Below are positions 34,364 to 45,864 of a DNA stretch of 64,000 nucleotides, one piece after another. How positions within the stretch are numbered: the first letter of the stretch is position 1; every line of letters begins with the position of its first letter. Both the position numbers and the translations under genes were made by a program. Source of the stretch: Marmoricola endophyticus (lineage in GTDB: Bacteria; Actinomycetota; Actinomycetes; Propionibacteriales; Nocardioidaceae); assembly GCF_014644415.1 (NCBI RefSeq), contig NZ_BMKQ01000001.1, positions 2,927,217 to 2,991,216 of the forward strand. Direction: 5' to 3'. Below the pieces are notes generated by a model. The model was not told where the DNA came from. It did not search any database and worked only from the letters and a program-made list of their open reading frames with translations.

Positions 34364-35495
34364 GCGCCACCGCCAGTCGGTAGCCGCGCTTGACCACGGT
34401 CTGCACCGATCGGGTCCCGATCGCGGCACGCAGGCGGGCGACGGCCATCTCGACCGCGTGCTCCGAGCCGGCGGTGCCACTGGGCAGCATCGCCAGCAAC
34501 GCTTGCCGCGAGACGACGTGGCCGGGGTTGCTGACCAACGCCTGCAGCACCGCGCTGGTGGCGGGGGAGAGCCGTACCTCGGTCCCGTCGAGCAGCACCT
34601 CGTCACCGTGCAGCAGCAGCTGGTGGCCGCCGGCGAGCTCGACGCCCAGGCCGTCTCGGCGCGAGGGCAGCTCGACCTCGAGCTGCTTGACCATCGCAGC
34701 GAGTCGCGAGCGCTCGGGGTAGACGGTGGGCACGCCCCACATCTCGAAGGCCGCCGAGGTCACCGGCCCGACGCACGAGGCGAGCACGTCGGCCTGGAAG
34801 GCGGAGACCAGCTCGTCGCGCCGCCCCGTCGAGCCGGCAGCATCCATCATCGCCGCGACTGCGGGGGCAGAGGTGAAGGTGACCGCGTCGACCTCCCGGT
34901 CGGCGACCAGGTCGATCAGGGCGAACATCGGTTCCGGGTCCTCGGCGGGGACGACGCGGTACACGCCGACGGTCACCACCTCGGCACCTCGCCGGCGCAG
35001 CGCGTGGCCTGCCATCGAGAGCGACTGACCGTGCTCCTGCACCACGATCCGGCGACCGCCCAGGTCTCGCCCGCGCAGGTGGTCCAGCACGTCGTCGAAC
35101 TCCTCGGACTCCGGCGCCCACAGCTCGCGCAGTCCGAACCGACGCAGCGCGCCGACGCTCTTCGGGCCACGTGCCAAGATCTCGGCGTGTCCGAGGTGCT
35201 CGATGAGCCGCTCCTGCAGACCCCACTCGTCGGCAGCGGCGAGCCACGCACGCATGCCGACGCCGGTGGTGGCGAGGAACAGGTCCACCGGGGCGGAGAG
35301 CACCTCCTCCGTGGTCGCCCTCAGCTCCCGCTGGTCGACGTGGTTCGGCGCCAGCGAGAGAGCGGGAGCCCGCACGACGTCCGCACCGCGGCGCTCCAGC
35401 AGTGCGACCTGCTCGTCCAGCTTGCGCGCGGCGGTCACGCCAACACGGAAGCCTGAGAGCGGTGCGCCCGCGCTCTCGGTCTGATCCTCAGTCAT
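34356..35495 (-). CDS. nnaR: HemD-like/winged-helix regulator of nitrite assimilation (NnaR type)
   Basis: 379 residues. The first ~265 residues have the uroporphyrinogen-III synthase fold (FRVGVTAARKLDEQVALLERRGA; VDAVTFTSAPAVAAMM), and the last ~95 form an OmpR-type winged helix (RLSPATSAVLQALVSNPGHVV, then VEMAVARLRAAIG and VVKRGYRLAV). This fusion is the actinobacterial NnaR/Rv0260c architecture, which helps activate nitrite and nitrate genes with GlnR. It overlaps nirD by 8 bp. Whether it still has synthase activity is unclear. Confidence 0.85.
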   Translation of the reverse strand: MTEDQTESAGAPLSGFRVGVTAARKLDEQVALLERRGADVVRAPALSLAPNHVDQRELRATTEEVLSAPVDLFLATTGVGMRAWLAAADEWGLQERLIEHLGHAEILARGPKSVGALRRFGLRELWAPESEEFDDVLDHLRGRDLGGRRIVVQEHGQSLSMAGHALRRRGAEVVTVGVYRVVPAEDPEPMFALIDLVADREVDAVTFTSAPAVAAMMDAAGSTGRRDELVSAFQADVLASCVGPVTSAAFEMWGVPTVYPERSRLAAMVKQLEVELPSRRDGLGVELAGGHQLLLHGDEVLLDGTEVRLSPATSAVLQALVSNPGHVVSRQALLAMLPSGTAGSEHAVEMAVARLRAAIGTRSVQTVVKRGYRLAVAHG

Positions 35496-35901
35496 CAGTC
35501 CCCTGCTGGTGGGGCGAGCCGACCAGGATCGTCGGACCGCCGGACTCGTCGCCGGGCTCCAGTCGCACGGCGTACGTCTGCACGCGCACGGTGTCGTCGT
35601 CCAGACAGGCGCCGGTGCGCAGCGCGAAGCCCTGCTTGAAGATCGGGGAGGCCACGAAGGGAACGCTCTCACCTGCTACCGAGCGAGTGCCCACGATCCC
35701 TCGGGAGAGGACCGAGGCGTGCGAGAACGGGTCGAAGTTGTCCATTGCGAGGACCTCGTCCTCGTGGGTACGGAAGACGGCGACGGCCCTGCCGTCGACG
35801 AGTGCGGTCACCCCACCCTCGACCTCGATGTCCTCGAGACGGCACACTCGCGTCCAGCCCGCCGCCGGGTGCGAGGCCGAGCTCTCCGTCGGCGCGGTCA
35901 C
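35488..35901 (-). CDS. nirD: Nitrite reductase (NADH) small subunit NirD
   Basis: 137 residues with a Rieske-like fold but without the Cys/His cluster ligands, as is normal for NirD. WTRVCRLEDIEVEGGVTALVDG, VLAMDNFDPFSHASVLSRG and PIFKQGFALRTGACL are family motifs. It assembles with NirB. The ATG overlaps the nirB stop (ATGA) and the gene overlaps the regulator. Confidence 0.93.
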   Translation of the reverse strand: MTAPTESSASHPAAGWTRVCRLEDIEVEGGVTALVDGRAVAVFRTHEDEVLAMDNFDPFSHASVLSRGIVGTRSVAGESVPFVASPIFKQGFALRTGACLDDDTVRVQTYAVRLEPGDESGGPTILVGSPHQQGTDD

Positions 35902-38465
35902 CGAGGTGCTCCGACCGGGATGCTCGCGCCGAGCGGGACCGGCCCGCTGGCCACCGGCTCGTCGCCGGTCGCTGCCCGGGACTGGCCGCGCTCGGTGTCG
36001 AAGGCGATGTTCGCGTCCGGCACGTCGGGGGCGTTGATGAAGGACACGAAGCGCTTGAGCTTCTCCGGATCCTCAAGCGTCGCGCTCCACTCGTCGAAGT
36101 AGGTGTCCACGTGGTGCGCCATCGCGGCCTCGAGCTCCTCACCCAGACCGAGTGCGTCCTCGACCACGACCTCCTTGACCCGCTCGAGCCCGCCGTCCAG
36201 GGAGTCCATCCAGGTCGAGGTGCGCTGCAGCCGGTCGGCGGTGCGGACGTAGTACATCAGGTAGCGGTCGATGTAGCGCACCAGCGTCTCGTCGTCGAGG
36301 TCGCCGGCCAGCAGCTGGGCGTGCGCGGGGGTGGCGCCGCCGTTGCCGCCGACGTACAGGTTCCAACCCCTCTCGGTCGCGATCACGCCGAAGTCCTTGC
36401 TGCGCGCCTCGGCGCACTCGCGGGCGCACCCGCTCACCCCGGCCTTGATCTTGTGCGGTGAGCGCAGCCCGCGGTACCGCATCTCCAGGGCGATGGCCAT
36501 GGCGGTGGAGTCCTGCACGCCGTAGCGGCACCAGTTCGTGCCCACGCACGACTTCACCGTGCGCAGGGACTTGCCGTAGGCGTGGCCGGACTCGAAGCCG
36601 GCCTCGACCAGCCGCGTCCAGATCGCCGGCAGGTCCTCCATCCGGGCACCGAGCAGGTCGATGCGCTGTCCGCCGGTGATCTTGGTGTAGAGCGAGTAGT
36701 CCTTGGCCACCTCTCCGAGGACGATCAGCTTCTCCGGGGTGATCTCGCCGCCGGCGATCCGCGGCATCACCGAGTAGGTGCCGTTGCGCTGGATGTTGGC
36801 GAGGTAGGCGTCGTTGGTGTCCTGCAGGGTCCGGTTGCCCGGCTCGAGGACGTGGTGGTTGAGCCTCGTTGCGAGGATCGAGGCCACGGCCGGCTTGCAG
36901 ATGTCGCAGCCGCGGCCGGTGCCGTGCGCCTCGAGGACAGCCTCGAAGCTGGTGTGCCCGTGCACCGCGACGACGTCCCAGAGCTCTTGGCGGGTCAGCG
37001 CGAAGTGCTCGCACAGGCTGCGGTCGACCTCCCTGCCGACCGAGGCGAAGTGGTCCTCGACGATCTTCTTCACCACGGGCTTGCACGAGCCGCAGGTGCT
37101 GCCGGCCTTCGTGCAGGCGGTGACGCAGGCCGGGGTGTCGCAGGAGGCGTCGTCGCCCGAGACCGCCTCGACGATCTCGGCCGTGGTGACGGTGTTGCAG
37201 GAGCAGACGACGGCCTCGTCCGGAAGCCCGATCTCGGCGCCGCCGCGGCCCGCAGGCAGGATCAGCTCCTCGGGGTTCTCCGGCAGCGGCAGCGCGGAGG
37301 CGACCATCGGCCGCAGCGCGCCGTACGCCGTCGCGTCGCCGACCAGGATGCCGCCGAGCAGCGTCGTGCCGTCGGCGGAGACGACCAGCTTCTTGTAGAC
37401 CCCGGCCACGGCGTCGGCGTAGACCAGCTCCAGCGCGCCCTCGGTGGTCGCGAAGGCGTCGCCGAAGGAGGCCACGTCGACGCCCATCAGCTTGAGCTTG
37501 GTCGACATGTCGGCGCCGTCGAAGCGGCCGGCGGCGTCGTCGCCCGCGACCAGTGCGTCGACGACCACCTCGGCCATCGCGTAGCCCGGCGCGACGAGGC
37601 CGTACATCGTCCCCGCCGGGGCGGCGCACTCGCCGATGGCCCACACGTGCGGGTCGCTGCTGCGGCACCGGTTGTCGACCAGCACGCCGCCGCGCTCGGC
37701 GAGGTCGAGGCCGGCCTCGCGGGCCAGCGCGTCACGGGGTCGGATGCCCGCCGAGAAGACGACGACGTCGGTGGGCAGCGGGTCGGCGTCGGCCAGCCCG
37801 AGCGCCGTGACCCGGCCGTCCTCGCCGATCACCTCGGTGGTCCGCGCGCCGACATGCACGTGCAGGCCGAGCTCCTCGATGTGGCGGCGCAGGGTGGCGC
37901 CGCCCGCGTCGTCGACCTGGACGGCCATCAGCCGCGGCGCCATCTCGACCACGTGGGTCTCCAGCCCGAGGTCGGAGAGCGCCTTGGCCGCCTCCAGGCC
38001 GAGCAGGCCGCCGCCCACGACGGTCCCGGTGCCGCCGCGCTCGGCGGCCGCCTTCAGCGCCTCGAGGTCCTCGATCGTGCGGTAGACGAAGACGCCCTCG
38101 AGGTCGGTGCCGTCGACCGGCGGGACGAACGGTGCCGCGCCCGTGGCCAGCACCAGGTCGTCGTACGCCAGCTCCTCGCCGTCGGCGAGGGTGACGGTGC
38201 GCGTGCCGGTGTCGACGCAGGTGGCCTCGGTGCCGGTGACCAGGCGGATGCCGGGGTCGTCGTACGCCCCGGTGGGCAGCAGCGACAGCTCCTCGCTGCC
38301 GACCTCGAACCACGAGGTCAATGCCACGCGGTCGTAGGCGACGCGGGGCTCCTCGCCGATGACGACGACCTCGGCGTCTCGCGTCAGGCCGCGGTCGACG
38401 GCGGCCTGGACGAAGCGGTGGCCGACCATGCCGTGGCCGATGACGACGATCCTGCGGGTGGTCAC
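35898..38465 (-). CDS. nirB: Nitrite reductase (NADH) large subunit NirB
   Basis: 855 residues, full length. Order: FAD/NAD oxidoreductase (IVVIGHGMVGHRFV; VVGGGLLGLEAAKAL), BFD-type [2Fe-2S] (VVCSCNTVTTAEI, CTKAGSTCGSCKP), then nitrite/sulfite reductase half-domains and the siroheme/[4Fe-4S] site (SCVGTNWC and SGCARECAE). It reduces nitrite to ammonium with NADH. The GTG start has AAGGAG upstream and overlaps the previous gene's stop. Confidence 0.96.
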   Translation of the reverse strand: MTTRRIVVIGHGMVGHRFVQAAVDRGLTRDAEVVVIGEEPRVAYDRVALTSWFEVGSEELSLLPTGAYDDPGIRLVTGTEATCVDTGTRTVTLADGEELAYDDLVLATGAAPFVPPVDGTDLEGVFVYRTIEDLEALKAAAERGGTGTVVGGGLLGLEAAKALSDLGLETHVVEMAPRLMAVQVDDAGGATLRRHIEELGLHVHVGARTTEVIGEDGRVTALGLADADPLPTDVVVFSAGIRPRDALAREAGLDLAERGGVLVDNRCRSSDPHVWAIGECAAPAGTMYGLVAPGYAMAEVVVDALVAGDDAAGRFDGADMSTKLKLMGVDVASFGDAFATTEGALELVYADAVAGVYKKLVVSADGTTLLGGILVGDATAYGALRPMVASALPLPENPEELILPAGRGGAEIGLPDEAVVCSCNTVTTAEIVEAVSGDDASCDTPACVTACTKAGSTCGSCKPVVKKIVEDHFASVGREVDRSLCEHFALTRQELWDVVAVHGHTSFEAVLEAHGTGRGCDICKPAVASILATRLNHHVLEPGNRTLQDTNDAYLANIQRNGTYSVMPRIAGGEITPEKLIVLGEVAKDYSLYTKITGGQRIDLLGARMEDLPAIWTRLVEAGFESGHAYGKSLRTVKSCVGTNWCRYGVQDSTAMAIALEMRYRGLRSPHKIKAGVSGCARECAEARSKDFGVIATERGWNLYVGGNGGATPAHAQLLAGDLDDETLVRYIDRYLMYYVRTADRLQRTSTWMDSLDGGLERVKEVVVEDALGLGEELEAAMAHHVDTYFDEWSATLEDPEKLKRFVSFINAPDVPDANIAFDTERGQSRAATGDEPVASGPVPLGASIPVGAPR

Positions 38466-39897
38466 GATCGTGCTCCTTGGGTCGAGGGACGGGTGGCGAG
38501 CAGCTGGCGTACGACGGGTGCGCACCCGCCGCAGCCGGTGCCGGCGCGGGTGCTGTCACGGGCCTGCTCGAGCGAGGAGCAGGCTCGGATCGCGCCGGCG
38601 CTGACGCCGGCGCAGGTGCAGACCTCGGCCTCGTCGGGCATCGAGGTCACCGACGCCGCCGACCCGGAGGAGGGGCGGTCGGCGCTGAGAAGGGCGCCCG
38701 GCTCGAGCGGGCCGAGGACGGTGCGGCGGTCGAAGTGCTGGGTGATCAGCCCGATCCGGGAGAGGTCGCCGACCAGCTCGGCGGCGACGACCGCGCCGCC
38801 CTGCACCACGAGCCGACGGTGCGAGCAGGTGACCGGGTTGGTCATCTCGACCACCTGCGCGCCGGGCTCCGCGGCCGCCTCGCGCGGCTCGCCGAGGACG
38901 GCGACGTCGAGGTCGGTCGCGCGCAGCCGTGCCACCGTCCGGGTCCCGGTGTAGCGCGCGCTCGCTCCGGCGAGGTGGGCGGCGAGCGTCTCGGCCTGCT
39001 CCCAGGCCGGGGCCACGAAGCCGGTGGTGCGCCCCGCGTGCTCGGCGCAGTCGCCGATCGCGTGGACGTCGGCGTCGCTGGTGGTCAGGGTCTCGTCGAC
39101 CACGACGCCGCGGCCGACCGCCAGACCGGCGCGCTGCGCCAGGCCCGTCGCCGGGCGCGCGCCCGCGCTGAGCACGACGAGGTCGGTGCTCAGCGTGTAG
39201 CCGTTGTCGAGCACGAGGCCGGTGCCCTCGGACGTCTCGGTCACCCGCACTGCGCGGGCGCCGGTGTAGCTGTGGGTGCCGCGGCGCTCCAGGTCGCGGG
39301 CCAGCACCGCGCCGCCCCGCTCGCCGAGCTGGCTGCGCATCAGGTGCTCGGCGCCCTCGACCACCTCGACCACCAGGCCGCGAACGGTCAGGGCGCGGGC
39401 CACCTGCAGGCCGAGGAGGCCACCACCGACGACGACCGCGCGCCGTACGTCGCCAGGCGCCAGCGCCGCCTCGAGCCGTCGTACGTCGGCGAGCGTGCGG
39501 AAGGCGTGCACGGCCGGGTGCAGCGCACCGTCCTCGCCGACGACGCCACGCACCGGCGGCAGCACGGGGATCGAGCCGCTGGCGAGGACCAGCGTGCGGT
39601 AGGGCACGACCGTGCCGTCGGCCAGCCGCACCTCGTGCCGCTCGCGGTCGAGCGCCTCGACCCGGGCGTCGGTGCGCAGCTCGACGTCGTGCGAGGCCCA
39701 CCAGCTCGCGGGGCGCAGCGCGAGCGCGTCCTCGCGGTGGGTGCCCTCGAGGAGGGCCGAGAGCAGGATCCGGTTGTACGGCGCGTCCGGCTCGCGGCCG
39801 AGCACGGTCACCGGGCCGATGCCGCGCCGCACCAGCCCCTCGACCAGCCGGGTCGCGGCCATCCCGGCCCCGACCACGACGATCCCGTCCGCCCCGT

Positions 39898-39901
<4 letters not shown>
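38462..39901 (-). CDS. FAD/NAD flavoprotein with BFD [2Fe-2S] domain, nitrate reductase partner
   Basis: 479 residues. FAD motif IVVVGAGMAATRLVEGL, NAD motif AVVVGGGLLGLQVARAL, FAD site STTSDADVHAIGDC-like (TLTTSDADVHAIGDCAEH), and a C-terminal BFD domain with EVCTCAGVSAGAI and GTGCGGCAP. It resembles the N-terminal half of NirB and NasB-type electron-transfer subunits. Lying between the molybdenum nitrate reductase and nirB, with 4 bp overlaps on both sides, it probably carries NADH electrons to the nitrate reductase. Confidence 0.87.
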
Positions 39902-41990
<2,089 letters not shown>

Positions 41991-41994
<4 letters not shown>

Positions 41995-43490
41995 ACGGTC
42001 ACGATCGCGGTCTTCGCCTGGGTACGGCGCAGGTAGACGGCGTACGTCGCGACGGCGCACACGGCGTAGTAGGCGAGGAACACCCAGAAGGCGCCCTTGG
42101 TGGCCGACAGCGGGCTGTCCACCCACGGTGCGCTGAAGGCCAGGGGGATCAAGAAGCCGCCCACCGCACCGGCCGCCCCGATGATGCCGAGCGAGGCCGA
42201 GGCCTTGCGGTTCGAGTCGAGGACGGCGGCGTCGCGCTCGGGTGTGCCGGCGGTGGTGGACTCCAGTGCCTGGGCCCGCCAGATCGAGGGGATCATCTTG
42301 TAGACGGAGCCGTTGCCGATCCCGGTGGCGGCGAAGAGCAGCAGGAAGAAGCCGAGGAACAGCGGGAACCAGCCCTGGTTGTCGCTGGCCACGGCCGGGT
42401 CGGCGCCCGGGTTGGGGGTGAGTCGGCCCAGCGTCCACAGGATGCCGAGGGTGAAGACCAGGATCCCCGCGAACGCCGCCAGCGTGACCCGCGAGCCGCC
42501 GAGCCGATCGGCCAGCCAGCCGCCCAGCGGACGGGTGACGGATCCGACGAGGGCGCCGAGGAACGCGTAGTACGCGAAGTAGATGCCGGTGCCGAGCGGG
42601 GCCGGGTCGGGGACCCAGAAGTTCAGCTTGATCAGCAGCGGCATCGCGGCGGAGTAGCCGATGAAGGACCCGAACGTGCCGATGTAGAGCACCGAGAGGA
42701 TCCACGTGTGCGGCTCGCGCACGACCTGCAGCTGCTCGCGGGGTTTCACGCTCGCGGTGCCGAGGTTGTCCATGAACCGCCAGGCCGCGAGCGTGGCGAC
42801 GACAGCCAGGGCGGCATACACCCAGCCGGCACGAGCGAGGTGGGTGCCGCTCTCACTGGCCTTGACCAGCCCGAAGATGCCGGCGCCGCCGACGATCACG
42901 GGCAGCAACAGCTGGATGATGGACACGCCGATGTTGCCCCCGGCGGCGTTGAGCCCGAGCGCGGCGCCCTTCTCCGAGGAGGGGAAGAAGAAGTTGATGT
43001 TGGCCATGGAGCTGGCGAAGTTGCCGCCCCCGAAGCCCGCGGTCGCCGCGATCACGACGAAGACCCAGTACGGCGTCGCGGTGTTCGCCACCGCGATCGC
43101 GAAGCCGACCGTGGGGACCAGCAGCAGGCCCGCGCTGACCATCGTCCAGTTGCGCCCGCCGAAGAGCCCGACCGCGAAGGTGTAGGGCACGCGCAGCAGC
43201 GAGCCGACCAGGTTGGGCACGGCGACGAGCACGAACAGCTGCTGGGCGCTGAAGTCGAAGCCCTGGGCCAGCAGCAGCGCCGAGCTGACGCTCCAGATCA
43301 GCCAGACCGAGAAGCCGAGGTGCTCTGCGAAGACCGACCACCACAGGTTGCGGCGGGCGATCGGTCGACCCGTCTCCTCCCAGAACTCGGTGTCTTCGGG
43401 ACGCCACTCCTCGATCCACCGCCCTGTCCGGCGGCTCGGTGCCGCGCTGGGCGGGGTGGTCGGGCTGATGGGCGCGGTGTCGACGGGCAC
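41991..43490 (-). CDS. narK: Nitrate/nitrite transporter NarK
   Basis: 499 residues with twelve helices of the NNP branch of MFS. The nitrate signature GFGGGNFASSMANINFFFP occurs in helix 5 and AGAVGGFLIP-like AAGAVGGFLIPLAF in helix 11. A GTG at 43490 is chosen as start because AGGAG lies 5 bp before it, while the ATG eleven codons upstream has none. It heads the nitrate operon; a possible GlnR half-box lies at 43535-43550. Confidence 0.93.
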
Positions 43491-43534
43491 GGGTGCTCCT
43501 GGTTGCTGGGGGACAGCCACCATGCGCAGCGCGT

Positions 43535-43550
43535 GTTTCGAGCATGTGTC
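43535..43550 (-). promoter_or_regulatory. Possible GlnR-type box upstream of narK
   Basis: On the minus strand GACAC, 6 bp, GAAAC matches half of the GlnR consensus (gTnAC-n6-GAAAC). It is 45-60 bp upstream of the chosen narK start. A TTGACG lies further upstream (about 43566-43573). The rest of 43491-43749 shows no gene. Confidence 0.35.
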
Positions 43551-43749
43551 CTCGCGCCCGCGGTCAGCGTCAACTCCTCCTCACGACCTCACGCCTGTCG
43601 CCGCAAGGCGGAGGCCGGGCTCGTCGAGGCCTCGACCCCTGGTGACGACCGCTCGCTGATCGAGGCTCCGCGGTCGCGTCTCCTGGCGGGTCGACGCGCA
43701 GGGACGTCGCGTCCGAGAGGCCCCGCGCCGGTGCTGGGCGGTGGCCGCC

Positions 43750-44376
43750 TCAGAAGACGTTGCGGGGGCGGAACTGCACCGAGACGCGAGGGCCCGTGGG
43801 GCGGGCGGTCTTGGGGACGGCGTGCTCCCAGGTGCGCTGGCAGGAGCCGCCCATCACGACGAGGTCGCCGTGACCGAGGGGGTACGCCGCCTCGGTGCGC
43901 CCGCCGAGGGGGCGCAGGGTGAGCCGGCGTGGGGTGCCGAAGGAGACGATCGCGACCATCGTGTCGTGGTGGCGCCCGCGGCCGATGTTGTCGCCGTGCC
44001 AGGCCACGGAGTCCCGACCGTCGCGGTAGTAGCACAGGCCGGCGGTCACGAACGGCTCGCCGAGCTCGTCGGCGTAGTGCGCCGAGAGCGCGGCCCGCGC
44101 GGACTCCAGTGCGGGGTGGGGCAGGGGGTCGCCGGCGGCGTACTGGCACAGCAGCCGCGGCACGTCGACGACCCCGTCGTACATCTCCCGGCGCTCGGCG
44201 TGCCACGGCACCTCGGCGACGAGGTGGGCGAACATCTCGTCGGCCCCCTCGAACCAGCCGGGCAGGTGGTCCACCCACGCGTCGTGCGAGAGCGGGCGAC
44301 GGGCGACGGCGTCGAGGCCGCCCGGCGCAGGTTCGTCGGCGACGTCGAGCAGCGAGGCCTGGAAACCGGGGGTCAT
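43750..44376 (-). CDS. AlkB-type 2-oxoglutarate/Fe(II) dioxygenase
   Basis: 208 residues. Iron ligands His127 and Asp129 (WHGDN) and His185 (WEHAVP), and the 2-oxoglutarate arginines in RVSVQFRPR (Arg197, Arg203), define AlkB. The family removes methyl groups from DNA or RNA bases by oxidation. GLCYYRDGRDSVAWHGD and LVVMGGSCQRTWEH are classic. It is a single gene between narK and the sedolisin. Confidence 0.9.
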   Translation of the reverse strand: MTPGFQASLLDVADEPAPGGLDAVARRPLSHDAWVDHLPGWFEGADEMFAHLVAEVPWHAERREMYDGVVDVPRLLCQYAAGDPLPHPALESARAALSAHYADELGEPFVTAGLCYYRDGRDSVAWHGDNIGRGRHHDTMVAIVSFGTPRRLTLRPLGGRTEAAYPLGHGDLVVMGGSCQRTWEHAVPKTARPTGPRVSVQFRPRNVF

Positions 44377-44418
44377 GCGGTGCAGGCTACCCGAACGCGT
44401 GTTCGATGCCAGGCAAGC

Positions 44419-44455
44419 GCGAGGCGCCGCCCCGAGAACCGGGACGACGCCTCGC
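44419..44455. terminator. Hairpin terminator between alkB-like and sedolisin genes
   Basis: GCGAGGCG (44419-44426) and CGCCTCGC (44448-44455) pair, with an inner CCCG/CGGG stem. It lies about 20 bp after the sedolisin stop on the minus strand. No T-run. Confidence 0.6.
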
Positions 44456-44475
44456 GAGGGGGGAGGGGAGAGGGG

Positions 44476-45711
44476 TCAGAAGGCGCTCGTGCCGTTCGGC
44501 GTACCCAGACCGGTCGGGCCGTCGTACCCGCTGCCGGCGCTGCAGCGCTGGACCGGCGAGCACGAGCCGTTGCTGCCCGTGGTCACGTCGAAGAGGCCCG
44601 AGGGGGTGGCGTACGGCTTGGCGTTGGCGTAGCCCGAGGTGTTGCCGGACAGCGCGTAGACCGCGGCGACGATCGGGGCGGACTCGCTGGTCCCGCCGAT
44701 CTGGCCCCAGGTCGAGGACGAGGCCGAGGTCGGGTAGTAGACCGAAAGGCCGCCGGCCGACGGGTCGGCCGCCGCGGAGACGTCGGCCATCGCGCGCTTG
44801 CTGCAGCCCGTGTCGTACGACGACGCCGCGCTGAGGGCCGCGTTCGAGGACGAGCAGCCGGACCCGGCGCCGGACCACGCCGACTCCGTCCAGCCGCGCG
44901 AGCTGCTCGACGCGCTGAGCGAGGTGCCACCGACCGCGGTGACGTAGCTGGAGGAGGCGGGGTAGCTGGCGCCCTGGTAGCCGTCGTCACCGGTGGACGC
45001 GGTCACGGCGATGCCCGGGTGGTTGTAGTACGTGCCGAACTGCGAGTCGGAGAGGTCTCCGCCACCGTAGGAGTTGCTGATCGCTGCGACGCCGGACTGC
45101 TTGGCCGCGGTCTGGGTGGCCTTGCCGAGGTCGGTGATCGAGGAGCTGTTCGCCTGGACCACGACGATCTTGCAGTCCGGGCACGCCGCGGACACGGCGT
45201 CGACGTCGAGGGCCTGCTCGCCGGCCCAGCCGACGTCGGTCGAGGGCAGCGAGGTGCCGCCGGTCTGGTTGACGACCTTCAGGCAGCCGTTCGCCTTGGT
45301 GCAGGACGACAGGCCGTACTGGCTCCGGAAGACGCCGAGGTCGCGCTCGAGGTTCGGGTAGCCGTAGGCGTCGACGATGGCCACGGTACGGCCGCCCGAC
45401 TTCTTGCCGGTGAGCTTGTAGGCGCTCTGGATCTGCGCGGGCGTCTTCGCGCTCGACACCGGTGCGGCGGCACGCGGCGCGAGGTCGGTCGAGTCGTTGA
45501 CCAGCACCTCCGCGTAGCAGGACGCGACGGTCTTCTTCGCGGCGTGGGCGCACAGGCGCTCGGCGTGCTTGCCGGTGACCTGCTGCTGGACCTGGGCGGC
45601 CTGCGTCGCGGCGGGTGCGGGCGCCGCAGTGGCTGGTCCGGCCGGGGCCACCGCGGTCAGGATCGCTGCCGCGCCGGCTGCCGCTGCTGCGGCGAGAATC
45701 TTCCTGGTCAA
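44476..45711 (-). CDS. Secreted sedolisin-like (S53) serine peptidase
   Basis: 411 residues. An N-terminal Ala-rich signal peptide (about 1-30, RKILAAAAAAGAAAILTAV) leads to a short pro-region and the S53 domain. Glu and Asp of the triad are in GWAGEQALDVDAVS, the oxyanion Asp in ASTGDDGYQGASYP, and the nucleophile Ser in GGTSESAPIVAA. YVTAVGGTSL is also typical. Several cysteines (CSSS, CSKR, CSPV, QRC) suggest disulfides. A TTG at 45711 with AGGAG 7 bp before it is chosen; the open frame extends 17 codons upstream without a better site. Confidence 0.85.
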   Translation of the reverse strand: MTRKILAAAAAAGAAAILTAVAPAGPATAAPAPAATQAAQVQQQVTGKHAERLCAHAAKKTVASCYAEVLVNDSTDLAPRAAAPVSSAKTPAQIQSAYKLTGKKSGGRTVAIVDAYGYPNLERDLGVFRSQYGLSSCTKANGCLKVVNQTGGTSLPSTDVGWAGEQALDVDAVSAACPDCKIVVVQANSSSITDLGKATQTAAKQSGVAAISNSYGGGDLSDSQFGTYYNHPGIAVTASTGDDGYQGASYPASSSYVTAVGGTSLSASSSSRGWTESAWSGAGSGCSSSNAALSAASSYDTGCSKRAMADVSAAADPSAGGLSVYYPTSASSSTWGQIGGTSESAPIVAAVYALSGNTSGYANAKPYATPSGLFDVTTGSNGSCSPVQRCSAGSGYDGPTGLGTPNGTSAF

Positions 45712-45800
45712 GAGTCGACTCCTCTGGTCATCCGTCCGCCCGAGCGGCGAACCCTTGACCACGACAACCGATCGCGCCGGGGCGCGCTACGTCCTCCCGG

Positions 45801-45821
45801 GTGCAGGATGGTGTCCTGCAC
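45801..45821. promoter_or_regulatory. 8 bp perfect inverted repeat upstream of sedolisin gene
   Basis: GTGCAGGA (45801-45808), 5 bp, TCCTGCAC (45814-45821). It lies 43 bp past the MFS stop and 90 bp before the sedolisin start, so it may be a terminator for the former or an operator for the latter. Confidence 0.5.
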
Positions 45822-45864
45822 GAACGTGCGGGCGCGGACCGGAACGCCCTCGCCGGCACGGACG

